This document shows, one piece after another, positions 14,785 through 24,653 of a stretch of DNA of 36,121 bases; the stretch's first letter is position 1, and each line of letters begins with the position of its first letter. Below the pieces are notes generated by a model. That model was given only the letters and a program-made list of their open reading frames with translations, was not told where the DNA came from and did no database searches. The position numbers and the translations under genes are program-made. Source of the DNA: an uncultured Pelagibacteraceae bacterium (lineage in GTDB: Bacteria > Pseudomonadota > Alphaproteobacteria > Pelagibacterales > Pelagibacteraceae); assembly GCA_902557995.1 (NCBI GenBank), contig CACECL010000009.1, positions 1 through 36,121 on the forward strand. The letters run 5' to 3'.

Positions 14785-15564
14785 ATGATTAGTAGCATTA
14801 AAATTAAAAAAAATAACAACGAAGTTTCATCAATTATTATTGATGAACCAAAAACTTATAACTCTTTATCATTCAAAAATCTTTTAGATTTATTAAAAGC
14901 ATTAAAAAAATTAGATGCTGATAAAAAAGTTAAAGTAATAATATTAGAGGGTGCCGGTAAAGGATTTAGTGCTGGACACAATTTAAAAGAAGTTAGGGGT
15001 CTAAAAAAGAGAGATAAATATTTAAAATTATTTAATCTTTGTTCAAAAGTAATGCTTCAAATTGTTGAAGGTAGAAAACCTGTAATTGCTAAAGTTCATG
15101 GAGCTGCATTTGCAGCTGGCTGTCAATTGGTTGCAAGTTGTGATTTAGCTTATAGTACTAAGGACGCATTGTTTGCTACTCCTGGTGTAAATATTGGTTT
15201 GTTTTGTAGTACACCTATGGTTGCTGTCAGTAGAAAGATAAATCGAAAACCTATGATGAAAATGTTGCTAACTGGAGAACCTATCACTGCAAATTATGCA
15301 AAAGAAATAGGGTTGATAAATGATAATTTTTCAAAAGCCAAATTAAATAAGGAAGTGTTAAAAGTGGCAAATAAAATTGCTTCTAAATCTAATTTAACAA
15401 TAAAAATTGGAAAGCAAGCTTTTTACAAACAATTAGAAATGCCATTAAGTAAAGCTTACGCTTATACAAGTAAAATGATGACTCTTAATATGATGGCAAT
15501 GGATGCAAAAGAAGGAATTTCTGCATTCCTCGAAAAACGGAAACCAAAATGGAAAAATAAATAA
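14785..15564 (+). CDS. Enoyl-CoA hydratase/isomerase-family protein (ECHDC3-like)
   Basis: This 259-residue crotonase-fold protein has oxyanion-hole segments GFSAGHNLKE (about residues 60-69) and HGAAFAAGCQLVASCDLAY (about 105-123). The region ATPGVNIGLFCSTP (about 131-144) has Pro-Gly where classical enoyl-CoA hydratases carry the first catalytic Glu, and the second Glu is also not evident. This pattern matches the ECHDC3 subgroup, whose reaction is poorly defined. Hydration of acryloyl-CoA or methylthioacryloyl-CoA would fit the DMSP theme but is not supported by the missing residues. Its stop overlaps the next gene by one base. Confidence 0.8.
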   Translation: MISSIKIKKNNNEVSSIIIDEPKTYNSLSFKNLLDLLKALKKLDADKKVKVIILEGAGKGFSAGHNLKEVRGLKKRDKYLKLFNLCSKVMLQIVEGRKPVIAKVHGAAFAAGCQLVASCDLAYSTKDALFATPGVNIGLFCSTPMVAVSRKINRKPMMKMLLTGEPITANYAKEIGLINDNFSKAKLNKEVLKVANKIASKSNLTIKIGKQAFYKQLEMPLSKAYAYTSKMMTLNMMAMDAKEGISAFLEKRKPKWKNK

Positions 15565-15749
15565 TGATAAAAAATGTTTTAATAGTCCTTTTTATTATTG
15601 TTGGAATGTTTGTAATTTATAATTTTAAAGATCATAATCAAAAAAGAGCAATAGATGCGTGTATTGCTGGTAGCCAAAAACTAGAAAAACCAATGACAGT
15701 TCCTGAAGCTAAAATATTTTGTGAAGAAAAAATTAAAAATAATAAATGA
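15564..15749 (+). CDS. 61-residue single-pass membrane protein
   Basis: A small ORF of 61 codons, coupled at both ends (its ATG overlaps the crotonase stop by one base, and its stop region overlaps the CoA-binding gene by four). Residues 4-20 form one hydrophobic helix after MIKN, followed by a mostly charged soluble tail with two Cys (C33 and C53). It may be an anchored periplasmic or cytoplasmic peptide. The family is not recognised. The tight coupling argues that it is a true gene. Confidence 0.6.
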   Translation: MIKNVLIVLFIIVGMFVIYNFKDHNQKRAIDACIAGSQKLEKPMTVPEAKIFCEEKIKNNK

Positions 15750-16180
15750 TTGATATCAAAGAAGTTCTTTCTAAATATAAATCAATTGCAATGGTAGGAG
15801 TTAGTAACGATCCAACAAAAGCATCAACTATAGTTATGAAATATATGCAAAAATATGGATACAAAGTTTATCCTGTAAATCCTAGAGCCGAGGGTCAAAA
15901 AATTTTAGGAGAAGAAGTTTTTGCTAAAATATCTGATATTAATGATAAGGTTGATATTGTAGATGTTTTTAGACCATCAAAAGAAGTTTATGCTATTGCA
16001 GAAGATGCAGTTAAAATTGGTGCTAAGGTTTTATGGTTACAGCTCGGTATACGAGACGAAAAGGCAAAAGAATTGATGGAAAAAAATGATATTAAGTATA
16101 TTGAAAACAAATGTACTAAAATGGAATATCAAAAATATTTTTTAAAAGTTAGACAAGCTTTTCCAGTTTTAAGTGACTAA
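15746..16180 (+). CDS. CoA-binding domain protein (YccU family)
   Basis: This 144-residue protein has a CoA-binding Rossmann fold related to succinyl-CoA synthetase alpha. Typical segments are IAMVGVSNDPTKAST (about residues 14-28), YKVYPVNPRAEG (about 39-50), DIVDVFRPSKEV (about 69-80) and LWLQLGIRDEKA (about 94-105), plus a late NKCTKMEY that carries the conserved Cys. YccU proteins bind CoA but no reaction is established. It is coupled to both neighbours by short overlaps. Confidence 0.85.
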   Translation: MIDIKEVLSKYKSIAMVGVSNDPTKASTIVMKYMQKYGYKVYPVNPRAEGQKILGEEVFAKISDINDKVDIVDVFRPSKEVYAIAEDAVKIGAKVLWLQLGIRDEKAKELMEKNDIKYIENKCTKMEYQKYFLKVRQAFPVLSD

Positions 16181-17790
16181 TGAGCAAAATAATTAAATTT
16201 TTAGACAGCACATTTTTAGATTTGGGTCGTCAATTTAAATGGACTTATCTTCCTCCATTAATGGTTTATATGGCTGCAGGTATTTCCGGTTTAACAGGTA
16301 TTGTTGGTACATTTTTTGTTAAAGATTATTTAAATTTATCAGCAGCATTTTTAGCAGGCCTAGGTTTTTGGGCTGGAATTCCTTGGGCATTAAAAATGCC
16401 GTTAGGACATTTAGTAGATCTAATCTGGGATAGAAAAAATTACATGGTCTACTTTGGAGCTTCATTGATAGCTCTTAGTTTATTAATTATGTATGGATTG
16501 ATTATTCATACTGAAGATATGTCCCAGGTATTTTCGGTAGAAACATGGTTTGTGATAAGTGTGATTTTAGCTCCAGTTGGTTATGTGGTTCAGGACGTTG
16601 TAGCCGATGCTATGACAGTTGAGGCAGTTCCTTTGGTTGATGAAACAGGAAATGATTATTCTAAAGATCAAATAAAAATAATGCATACAACAATGCAGAC
16701 ACTTGGAAGGTTTGCTATTATTGGCGGTACAGTACTTGTTGCATTAGTTAATGTAATATTGTTTAGAAATGTGGAAAGCCTTGAGCAGGCCGATAAGATA
16801 AATTTATATGGAACTATCTACATTTATGCTCTTATAATACCTTTAGTTTCTATACTAGGTGTAATTTTAGCAAATTATTTAAGACATAAAAAAATACAAA
16901 CTTTAAAATCTAAAGGTCTAGAATTTAAAGATGAAAGAGGTAACCAAAAAACAAAAATAAACTGGTGGATATTAGGAGGAAGTTTAGTTTTTGTTATTTT
17001 CACATTGTCTATTGGTTCCTTTAAGGTTCCGTTTGCACAAGAAATTGTGTTTATTGGCTCAGTGATAATCATTTTGTTTTTAATGTTTAAACTTATTAAG
17101 GAATTACCTCAGGAACTAAGATTAACAATTGTAGGTACAGCAGTAATTATTTTTGTATTTAGAGCCATGCCAGGTCCTGGACCAGGATTAACTTGGTTTG
17201 AAATTGATGAGCTTGGATTTAATGAACAGTTTTTTTCTGTTCTATCATTATTGGCATCAATTTTAACATTAGCAGGAATTGTATTGTTAAGACCTTTTAT
17301 GGCAAATAATTCAATTGCTAAAATAATTGTAGTTCTAAGTATTGCGGGTGCGATTTTGTTTTTACCAAGTGTTGGAATGTATTATGGTTTTCATAACTGG
17401 ACAGCCTCGTTAACAGGTGGAGTTGTTGATGCTAAGTTTATTGCATTAATTAATACTGCATTAGAGTCTCCGCTCGGCCAAGTATCAATGATACCTCTAT
17501 TAGCTTGGATAGCAAAAAATGCTCCAGCACATTTAAAGGCAACCTTTTTTGCAGTTTTTGCATCGTTTACAAATCTTGCATTATCAGCAAGCGCATTAGG
17601 CACAAAGTATTTAAATGAAATATTTACAGTTACCAGAGAAGTAAAAGATAAAGTTTCTGGCGAAATACAAACAACAGCAGATTATTCTGAACTTGGAATA
17701 CTGTTAATTTTTGTAACACTTTTAACATTAATTCTTCCAATTTTATTTGTATTTATAATTAATAATAGTAAATACAAAACTACTGAATAA
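16180..17790 (+). CDS. Folate/biopterin transporter-family (BT1/FBT) membrane protein
   Basis: This 536-residue polytopic protein has about 12 transmembrane helices. ALKMPLGHLVDLIW (about residues 69-82) and VQDVVADAMTVEAVP (about 135-149) are hallmarks of the BT1/folate-biopterin branch of the major facilitator superfamily. The length fits FBT proteins. Bacterial members are thought to move folates or pterins, but other substrates are possible. The setting is suggestive: several enzymes in this window use THF, and folE lies downstream at 25574. The start overlaps the YccU stop by one base. Confidence 0.78.
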   Translation: MSKIIKFLDSTFLDLGRQFKWTYLPPLMVYMAAGISGLTGIVGTFFVKDYLNLSAAFLAGLGFWAGIPWALKMPLGHLVDLIWDRKNYMVYFGASLIALSLLIMYGLIIHTEDMSQVFSVETWFVISVILAPVGYVVQDVVADAMTVEAVPLVDETGNDYSKDQIKIMHTTMQTLGRFAIIGGTVLVALVNVILFRNVESLEQADKINLYGTIYIYALIIPLVSILGVILANYLRHKKIQTLKSKGLEFKDERGNQKTKINWWILGGSLVFVIFTLSIGSFKVPFAQEIVFIGSVIIILFLMFKLIKELPQELRLTIVGTAVIIFVFRAMPGPGPGLTWFEIDELGFNEQFFSVLSLLASILTLAGIVLLRPFMANNSIAKIIVVLSIAGAILFLPSVGMYYGFHNWTASLTGGVVDAKFIALINTALESPLGQVSMIPLLAWIAKNAPAHLKATFFAVFASFTNLALSASALGTKYLNEIFTVTREVKDKVSGEIQTTADYSELGILLIFVTLLTLILPILFVFIINNSKYKTTE

Positions 17791-17802
17791 AAATTTAATA
17801 CA

Positions 17803-18372
17803 ATGAAAAAAATTTTCTTAGTGTATGGGCACTACAATGACAATTCATTTAATGCAGCAATTCGAGATGAGTTTGTTAAACAATCAAAAGTAAATGGAAA
17901 TCAAGTTGATGTTGTTGATTTATATAAAGAGAAATTTGATCCTGTTTTTGCTGGAGAGGAGCCTGATCACGAAGTTTTAGATCATAGAAAAAGAATCGAG
18001 GAAAGTGATACAATTGTTTTAATTGCTCCAATTTGGAATTTTAGGATGCCAGCAATAGTAGAAGGTTGGATTGATAAAGTTTTAGCTCCACCTTGGGCAT
18101 TTAGATTTAAACAGTTGGTTGGAAATTACGGTTATCCAATTGGAAACTTAAGAGATAAAAAAGCTATAATATTCTGCACATATGGTTCACCAAGATTAGC
18201 AATTACAACTTTTTTTTTAAACTTACCAATTAGAAGATTAAAAAGAGGGGTTTTTCATATGTGTGGCATATATAACATTGTCTATAGAAGATATTTTGCA
18301 GTACCATTTGTAAGTGATGCAAAGAGACAAGAATTTTTAAATGATGTTAGAAAAACCGCTAATAATCTTTAA
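17803..18372 (+). CDS. NAD(P)H:quinone oxidoreductase-like flavodoxin-fold protein
   Basis: This 189-residue protein has the flavodoxin-like fold of the NQO1/KefF/MdaB group. It starts MKKIFLVYGHYNDNSFNAAI with the FMN/FAD phosphate-binding pattern, has VLIAPIWNFRMPAIVEGWID (about residues 72-91), the typical 'W-x-MPA-x-KGWID' stretch of these quinone reductases, and CTYGSPR (about 126-132). It would reduce quinones or related compounds with NAD(P)H in the cytoplasm. Its last 32 bases are shared with the DUF4864 gene in another frame. Confidence 0.8.
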   Translation: MKKIFLVYGHYNDNSFNAAIRDEFVKQSKVNGNQVDVVDLYKEKFDPVFAGEEPDHEVLDHRKRIEESDTIVLIAPIWNFRMPAIVEGWIDKVLAPPWAFRFKQLVGNYGYPIGNLRDKKAIIFCTYGSPRLAITTFFLNLPIRRLKRGVFHMCGIYNIVYRRYFAVPFVSDAKRQEFLNDVRKTANNL

Positions 18373-18817
18373 ATCTATAATTTTATTTTTTTTCTTTATT
18401 TCATTTTCGCACGCTGAATTATTAAACCCCAACAGCACTATAAGCCCGAAAGAAGTTATTAAAATTCAATTGAATGGGCTTCAACAAAATGATCTTGAAT
18501 ATAAAGATAGTGGTATAGAACAAACTTGGAAATTTGCTCACCCAAATAATAAGAGAGTAACAGGACCATTAAGCAACTTTAAGATGATGATAAAAAGCGA
18601 CTCTTACGGGATGATGATTAACCACCTAAGTCACACAATAACTGAACTTGGAAGTAGTGACAAATGGGCTCAATTTGAAGTAATCATTCTTGATAAAGAT
18701 AAGATTTATCACAAATTCAATTGGCAAGTCGAAAAGTACACCTCCGAGGGAACTTTAAAAGACTGTTGGCTAACTACAATGGTATCCAGCCCAATCCCTC
18801 TTGGAAGCTCAATTTGA
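18341..18817 (+). CDS. DUF4864 domain-containing secreted protein
   Basis: This 158-residue protein has an N-terminal signal peptide (hydrophobic FKSIILFFFFISFSHA, cleavage likely after HA at about residue 25). The mature part has the DUF4864 pattern, with an N-terminal ISPKEVIKIQLNGLQQNDLE and a late WQVEKYTSEGTLKDCWLTT. DUF4864 has no assigned function; it belongs to a periplasmic NTF2-like fold group, as I recall. The start is one of two adjacent ATGs (18341 or 18344) inside the preceding gene, an unusually long 32-base overlap. Confidence 0.72.
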   Translation: MMLEKPLIIFKSIILFFFFISFSHAELLNPNSTISPKEVIKIQLNGLQQNDLEYKDSGIEQTWKFAHPNNKRVTGPLSNFKMMIKSDSYGMMINHLSHTITELGSSDKWAQFEVIILDKDKIYHKFNWQVEKYTSEGTLKDCWLTTMVSSPIPLGSSI

Positions 18818-18874
18818 TTGTCCACATATACATTTTTGTTTCGTAACAATTAAAAATTTAGTAGGAATCCCTGA

Positions 18875-21307
18875 ATGAAAACAAAAACTAAAGTTGTAGT
18901 AGTTGGTGGAGGAGTTGTAGGGGTAAGTGCCCTTTATCATTTAGCAAAAAAAGGCTGGTCTGATGTTGTTTTAGTTGAAAGAAAAGAGTTAACTTCGGGA
19001 TCTACTTGGCACGCAGCAGGTTTGTTGCCTTTATTTAATATGAGTTACTCAGTTGGACAACTTCATAAATATGCGGTTAATCTTTACAAAACATTAGAGG
19101 AAGAAACTGGAAAAAATGTTGGCTTTAGTGTTGTTTCAAATATTCGTCTAGCAAGTACAAAAGATAGAATGGATGAATACCATCAATACGCAGGCGTCGC
19201 TCGAACTATCGGAGTAGATGTTAAATTTTTGAAACCAGAACAAGTAAAAGAAATTTGGCCATTATGTCATACAGATGATTTAGTTGGCGCAATACAACAC
19301 CCTGAAGATGGATATATTCAACCAGCAGATTTAACACAAGCATTAGCAACAGGTGCAAGAAATAGAGGAGCAGAAATTTATAGAAACACAACTGTCCTAT
19401 CAATGAGGCAAACTAAAGATGGATGGATTGTGGAAACAGATAAGGGATCAATAGAGTGCGAACATGTTATTTCTTGTTCTGGAAATTTTGCGAGACAAAC
19501 AGGTGAAATGGTAGGATTAGATATCCCAGTAATACCTGTTGAACATCAATACATTGTTACAGAACCACATCCTGCAATTCAAAAAAGAAAAAAAGATGGA
19601 TTACCAGAAATGGGAGTCTTAAGAGATAGTGATAGCAGATGGTATATGAGGGAAGAAGCTGGAGGATTGATTTTAGGTCCTTATGAAGATGGTGCGCCAG
19701 CTTGTTATGTAGAGGGGCCATCAAAAAATTCAGAATATGAATTATTTCAAGAAGACTTAGACAGATTAGCTCCACATATAGAAGGAGCAATTCATAGAGT
19801 ACCTGCGTTTGGAGAAGTTGGAGTAAAGAAAGTTTATAATGGAGCAATCTGTTATACTCCTGATGGAAATCCAATTGTTGGACCAGCTTGGGGACTTAAA
19901 AATTTTTGGATAAATGAAGGACATAGTTTTGGAATAACAGCAGCAGGTGGTGCAGGCTGGCAGTTAGCAGAGTGGATCGTTGATGGCGAACCTACAATTG
20001 ATATGTTAGGAGTTGAACCAAGACGTTACGGGAACTACGCAACTAAATCTTATTTGAAAGCAAAAAATGAAGAAGCATACAGCCATGTATTTATTGTTCA
20101 CTATCCAGATGAAGAAAGACCAGCGGCAAGACCATTAAGAACAGCTCCTTGTTATGAACGAATGAAAAATTTAGGTGCTGTGTTTGGTCAGAAGTTTGGA
20201 TGGGAAAGACCTAATTTTTTTGCAACAGACGGAATGGAACAAAAAGATGATTGGTCATTTAGAAGATCGAAATGGTTTGATGCTATTAAAAAAGAATGTC
20301 AAAATGTTAAAGAAAACGTAGGTCTTTTAGATATGACTGCGTTTGCAAAATGCAGAATTAGGGGACCTAAAGCAGAGGAATTTTTAGATTATTTAGTTGC
20401 AAACAAACTTCCTAAGAAAATTGGAAGAATAAATTTATGTCATGCTTTGAACACTAAAGGTGGAGTGCATTCAGAATTTACAATAATGAAAGAAGCGGAA
20501 AATAGTTATTATCTAGTTTCTGCTGGAGCAAATTTAAGATTAGACCATGATTGGATACAAAAATGGATGCCAGATGATGGGTCTGTAATATTTGAAGATC
20601 TAACAAATAGTACAGGAGTTCTGGTAGTAGCTGGTCCAAAAGCAAGACAATTAATGCAAAAGGTTTCAACAGACGATTTTTCTAATGAAAATTTCAAATG
20701 GTTGACTGCTAAAAATGTAAATGTTGGATATGCTCCAGTAAATGCAATGAGAGTAAACTTTGTGGGTGAGCTTGGTTGGGAACTACATCATCCAATTGAA
20801 TATCAAAACCATATTTTTGATAAATTAATGGAAGCGGGAAAAGATTTAGGAATTAAACCTTTTGGGATTAGAGCAATGAATAGTTTGAGGGTAGAAAAAT
20901 CTTATAAACTAGTTGGTACAGAATTATCAATCGAATACTCACCATATGAGTCTGGTCTTGATAGATTTGTTCATCCTAATAAAGGAAACTTTATTGGGTT
21001 AGAAGCACTTAACAAATGGAGAGAAAAAGGTTTTGATAATAAATTGGTCACTTTAGAGGTTCATAATACTAAAGATGCAGATGTGCTTGGAAATAATCCA
21101 ATTTTTAAAGACGGAAAAGTTGTTGGAAGAGCAACCGGAGGTGAATTTGGTTTTAGATTAGATAAATCAATAGCTCTTGCAATGGTTAAACCAGATTGTT
21201 CGAATGTGGGCGACAAATTACAAGTTGATATATTAGGTGAAATGTACGACGCTACTGTCCTAGATGAGAGTCCTTACGATTCAGAAAATAATTTATTGAG
21301 AGCTTAA
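18875..21307 (+). CDS. Dimethylglycine/sarcosine dehydrogenase-type FAD-GcvT fusion protein (second copy)
   Basis: This 810-residue fusion has the same architecture as the protein at 8882: GGGVVG at residues 11-16 and [10 protein letters not shown] with the FAD-linking H46 at the N-terminus, and a folate-binding GcvT-like domain from about residue 400 ([19 protein letters not shown] and [13 protein letters not shown]). The two differ at many positions, so this is an old paralogue rather than a recent duplicate. It is directly coupled to EtfB-EtfA, its expected electron acceptor. One of the two copies probably acts on dimethylglycine and the other on sarcosine, but which does which is not visible. 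TAGGAAT lies about 8 bases before the start. Confidence 0.86.
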   Translation: MKTKTKVVVVGGGVVGVSALYHLAKKGWSDVVLVERKELTSGSTWHAAGLLPLFNMSYSVGQLHKYAVNLYKTLEEETGKNVGFSVVSNIRLASTKDRMDEYHQYAGVARTIGVDVKFLKPEQVKEIWPLCHTDDLVGAIQHPEDGYIQPADLTQALATGARNRGAEIYRNTTVLSMRQTKDGWIVETDKGSIECEHVISCSGNFARQTGEMVGLDIPVIPVEHQYIVTEPHPAIQKRKKDGLPEMGVLRDSDSRWYMREEAGGLILGPYEDGAPACYVEGPSKNSEYELFQEDLDRLAPHIEGAIHRVPAFGEVGVKKVYNGAICYTPDGNPIVGPAWGLKNFWINEGHSFGITAAGGAGWQLAEWIVDGEPTIDMLGVEPRRYGNYATKSYLKAKNEEAYSHVFIVHYPDEERPAARPLRTAPCYERMKNLGAVFGQKFGWERPNFFATDGMEQKDDWSFRRSKWFDAIKKECQNVKENVGLLDMTAFAKCRIRGPKAEEFLDYLVANKLPKKIGRINLCHALNTKGGVHSEFTIMKEAENSYYLVSAGANLRLDHDWIQKWMPDDGSVIFEDLTNSTGVLVVAGPKARQLMQKVSTDDFSNENFKWLTAKNVNVGYAPVNAMRVNFVGELGWELHHPIEYQNHIFDKLMEAGKDLGIKPFGIRAMNSLRVEKSYKLVGTELSIEYSPYESGLDRFVHPNKGNFIGLEALNKWREKGFDNKLVTLEVHNTKDADVLGNNPIFKDGKVVGRATGGEFGFRLDKSIALAMVKPDCSNVGDKLQVDILGEMYDATVLDESPYDSENNLLRA

Positions 21308-22056
21308 TGAAAATTTTAGTAGCTGTAAAAAGGGTAATTGATTACAACGTTCAAATAAGAGTTAAAGAAGACGGAACGGGTGTAGTTACTGACAACGTTA
21401 AAATGTCAACCAATCCCCCTGATGATAATGCAATAGAGGAGGCTGTAAAAATTAAAGAAGCAGGTAAAGCTACAGAAGTAGTTGCAGTAACTGTTGGTGA
21501 AGAAAAAGCTCAAGAAACAGTTAGGAAAGCTTTAGCAGTTGGTGCAGATAGAGGTATTCATGTAAAAGTTGATGGAATTCTAGAGCCACTCGCTGTTTCA
21601 AAAATTTTACAAAAAATAGTAGATAAAGAAAAACCAGATTTAGTATTTATGGGTAAACAAGCAATAGACGATGATTGCAATCAAACAGGCCAAATGTTGA
21701 GTGCTTTATTAAATTGGCCACAAGCAACATTTGCCTCAAAGATTGATATTCAAGATAATAAATTAGAAGTAACTAGAGAAATAGATGAAGGTCTTGAAAC
21801 AATTGAAATAAATGTTCCAGCTATTGTAACTTGTGATCTTAGGCTGAATGAACCAAGATACGCATCCCTACCAAATATAATGAAGGCTAAGAAAAAACCT
21901 ATAGAGGAAATTGCTGCTTCTGATTTAGGAGTAGATGTATCACCAAGATTAGAGCAATTAAAAGTAGAGGAACCTCCAAAAAGAAAAGCAGGTATAAAAG
22001 TAGCAAATGTTGCTGAATTAGTTCAAAAGTTAAAAAATGAGGCGAAGGTAATTTAA
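21307..22056 (+). CDS. etfB: Electron transfer flavoprotein beta subunit
   Basis: This 249-residue protein has the classic EtfB start [20 protein letters not shown] and the AMP/FAD-supporting segment [20 protein letters not shown] (about residues 115-134). It forms a heterodimer with EtfA and carries electrons from the dimethylglycine/sarcosine dehydrogenases (and acyl-CoA dehydrogenases) to ETF-QO. Its start overlaps the upstream dehydrogenase by one base, and its stop overlaps etfA by one base, which supports co-expression with its donor enzyme. Confidence 0.95.
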   Translation: MKILVAVKRVIDYNVQIRVKEDGTGVVTDNVKMSTNPPDDNAIEEAVKIKEAGKATEVVAVTVGEEKAQETVRKALAVGADRGIHVKVDGILEPLAVSKILQKIVDKEKPDLVFMGKQAIDDDCNQTGQMLSALLNWPQATFASKIDIQDNKLEVTREIDEGLETIEINVPAIVTCDLRLNEPRYASLPNIMKAKKKPIEEIAASDLGVDVSPRLEQLKVEEPPKRKAGIKVANVAELVQKLKNEAKVI

Positions 22057-23009
22057 TGGCAGTTTTACTTATAGCAGAACACAATAATAAAGAATTAAGA
22101 CCATTTACTCTTAATGCAGCTACAGCAGCATCTCAAATAGATTCAGATTTACATGCTGTAATTATTGGTCAAAACTCTGCAGATGCTGCAAAACAATTAT
22201 CTGAACTTCCAGTAGTTAAAAAAGTATTGAGTGTGGAAGGAGCGCACTATGAAAACTTCACAGCAGAAAATTTTGCTCCAGTGATTGTTAAACTTGCAGA
22301 AAATTATTCTCACATTGTTTGTTCGGCAAATACATTTGGAAAAAATTTGATGCCACGAATTGCTGCTCATCTTGATACATCGCAAGTAAGTGACATCATT
22401 AAAGTAATATCACCAGATACTTTTTTAAGACCAATTTATGCAGGTAATGCTTTTGCAACAATTAAGAGTAATGATGCTAAAAAGTGTGTTACAATCAGAC
22501 CTACTTCTTTCGATCCATGTGAAAGTACAGGTGGATCAGCACCAATTGAAAAAGTCGATCCTAGTGAAGAGTTTTCAAATACAAAATTTATCAAAAGAGA
22601 AGAAATTAAATCTGATAGGCCTGAACTTGGAACAGCAAGAATTGTTGTATCAGGTGGCAGAGGAATGCAAAGTGGAGATAATTTTAAATTAATTACAGAA
22701 ATTGCTGACAAACTTGGTGCGGCTATTGGAGCATCGAGAGCAGCAGTAGACGCTGGTTATATTAGTAATGATCACCAAGTAGGTCAAACAGGAAAAGTAG
22801 TTGTTCCAGATTTGTATATTGCTATTGGAATTTCAGGAGCAATTCAGCATCTAGCTGGAATGAAAGAAAGCAAAGTGATTGTAGCAATTAATAAAGACGG
22901 TGAAGCCCCAATTTTTAGTGTAGCAGATTATGGTCTTGAAGCAGATTTATTTGAGGCAATACCTCAGTTTATGGAAGAGCTGAACAAATTAAACACTATA
23001 CAAAAATAA
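22056..23009 (+). CDS. etfA: Electron transfer flavoprotein alpha subunit
   Basis: This 317-residue protein carries the conserved FAD-binding C-terminal domain: VVSGGRGMQSGDNFKLI (about residues 198-214), RAAVDAGYISNDHQVGQTGK (about 230-249), YIAIGISGAIQHLAGM (about 255-270) and INKDGEAPIFSVADYGLEAD (about 278-297). This is the EtfA signature block. It holds the FAD of the ETF heterodimer. It is followed after 23 bases by ETF-QO, so the electron route from dehydrogenase to quinone is encoded in order. Confidence 0.95.
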   Translation: MAVLLIAEHNNKELRPFTLNAATAASQIDSDLHAVIIGQNSADAAKQLSELPVVKKVLSVEGAHYENFTAENFAPVIVKLAENYSHIVCSANTFGKNLMPRIAAHLDTSQVSDIIKVISPDTFLRPIYAGNAFATIKSNDAKKCVTIRPTSFDPCESTGGSAPIEKVDPSEEFSNTKFIKREEIKSDRPELGTARIVVSGGRGMQSGDNFKLITEIADKLGAAIGASRAAVDAGYISNDHQVGQTGKVVVPDLYIAIGISGAIQHLAGMKESKVIVAINKDGEAPIFSVADYGLEADLFEAIPQFMEELNKLNTIQK

Positions 23010-23032
23010 TCCTTACAGTTAAAAACTAGAGT

Positions 23033-24652
23033 ATGTCTAGAGAATCAATGGAATATGATATTGTAATCATTGGTGGAGGACCATCAGGACTATCAACTGC
23101 AATAAAGTTAAAACAATTAGATCCAAATCTAAATGTTTGTTTATTAGAAAAAGCGTCAGAAATTGGAGCTCATATTTTAAGTGGAAATGTGTTTGAAACT
23201 CGTGCTCTAGATGAATTATTACCAAATTGGAGAGAATTAAATTCTCCAATCAAAACAAAAGTAACTAAAGAAAAATTTTTATTTTTAGGAAAAACCAAAT
23301 CTTTAAGTTGGCCAACTTGGCTCCTACCTGCGGTGCAACAAAATCATAAAAATTATATTATTAGTCTTGCGAATTTATGTAGATGGCTTGCTGAACAAGC
23401 TGAAAATTTAGGTGTAGAAATCTTTCCAGGATTTCCAGCAAGTGAAATTTTATATAACGAAGATGGATCTGTTAAAGGTGTTGCTACTCAAGATATGGGC
23501 ATAGACAAAGATGGTAATAAGAAAGATAGTTTTGAACCTGGTATTGAACTTTTAGGTAAAGTAACTGTTTTTGCAGAAGGGTGCAGAGGTCATTTAGGAA
23601 AACAATTGATTGAAAAATTTGAATTAAATAAAGGTAAAGATCCTCAACAATACGGAATTGGTTTTAAAGAAATTTGGGAAATAGAGGATAAAAATCACGA
23701 AGAAGGCTTAGTAATGCATACAGCTGGATGGCCATTAGATAACAATACATATGGTGGTAGTTTTATGTATCATGCAGAAAATAAACAAGTTTTTCTGGGC
23801 TATGTAATTGGTCTAGATTACAAAAATCCACATTTATCACCTTATGACGAATTTCAGAGGTTTAAAACACATCCAGCAATTAAAAAAATTATAGAAGGTG
23901 GAAAAAGAATTTCTTACGGTGCAAGAGCTTTAATTGAAGGTGGATTTCAAAGTTTGCCAAAAATGTTCATGCCCGGAGCTTTGTTAGTTGGTTGTGATGC
24001 TGGAACCTTAAATATGCCAAAAATTAAAGGCTCTCATACAGCTATGAAAAGTGGGATTATTGCAGCCGAAACTATTCATGAACACATAAAAGAAAATAAA
24101 GATTTATCTATTTATGAAGATAAATTTAAAAATAGTTGGTTACATAAAGAGCTTTATGAAGCTCGGAACGTGAAACCTAGTTTTAGTTGGGGATTAATTT
24201 TAGGAATAATTTTCACAGGTATCGATCAAATTTTATTTAGAGGAAAACTTCCTTTTACACTTAAACACAAACATGCTGATCACGAAACATTAAAACCTGC
24301 AAATCAAATGCCGAAAATAGATTATCCAAAATACGATAATGTAATAACTTTTGATAAAACAAGTTCAGTTTATCTAACAGGAACCAATCATGCAGACAAT
24401 CAACCAGTTCATCTAAAACTTAAAGATCCTGATTTACCAATAAATTATACTTTAGAAAAATTTGATGAACCCGCTCAAAGATATTGTCCCGCAGGTGTGT
24501 ATGAAGTCCAAAAAGAAAATGATGTAAATAAATTTGTCATTAATTCTCAAAATTGTATTCATTGTAAAACTTGTGATATTAAAGAACCATCTCAAAATAT
24601 TACTTGGGTTACTCCAGAAGGCAGTGGTGGTCCAAGATATGGAAATATGTAA
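23033..24652 (+). CDS. Electron transfer flavoprotein-ubiquinone oxidoreductase
   Basis: This 539-residue protein starts with the FAD motif DIVIIGGGPSGLSTAI. It contains a ubiquinone/membrane-associated middle part (ALIEGGFQSLPKMFMPGALL) and ends with a [4Fe-4S] cluster site: C485 in RYCPAG and C508, C511 and C514 in NCIHCKTCDIK, then the typical GGPRYGNM end. It passes electrons from ETF to ubiquinone at the inner membrane. An ATG five codons downstream (23048) is an equally possible start. It ends the 18-gene plus-strand run, two bases from the end of the convergent DUF2237 gene, with no terminator visible between them. Confidence 0.94.
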   Translation: MSRESMEYDIVIIGGGPSGLSTAIKLKQLDPNLNVCLLEKASEIGAHILSGNVFETRALDELLPNWRELNSPIKTKVTKEKFLFLGKTKSLSWPTWLLPAVQQNHKNYIISLANLCRWLAEQAENLGVEIFPGFPASEILYNEDGSVKGVATQDMGIDKDGNKKDSFEPGIELLGKVTVFAEGCRGHLGKQLIEKFELNKGKDPQQYGIGFKEIWEIEDKNHEEGLVMHTAGWPLDNNTYGGSFMYHAENKQVFLGYVIGLDYKNPHLSPYDEFQRFKTHPAIKKIIEGGKRISYGARALIEGGFQSLPKMFMPGALLVGCDAGTLNMPKIKGSHTAMKSGIIAAETIHEHIKENKDLSIYEDKFKNSWLHKELYEARNVKPSFSWGLILGIIFTGIDQILFRGKLPFTLKHKHADHETLKPANQMPKIDYPKYDNVITFDKTSSVYLTGTNHADNQPVHLKLKDPDLPINYTLEKFDEPAQRYCPAGVYEVQKENDVNKFVINSQNCIHCKTCDIKEPSQNITWVTPEGSGGPRYGNM

Positions 24653-24653
24653 A

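Noticed and set aside
24653-24653. Terminator between ETF-QO and DUF2237
   Set aside because: The two genes are only one base apart and no stem-loop is visible in either end; termination must occur inside the opposing gene.
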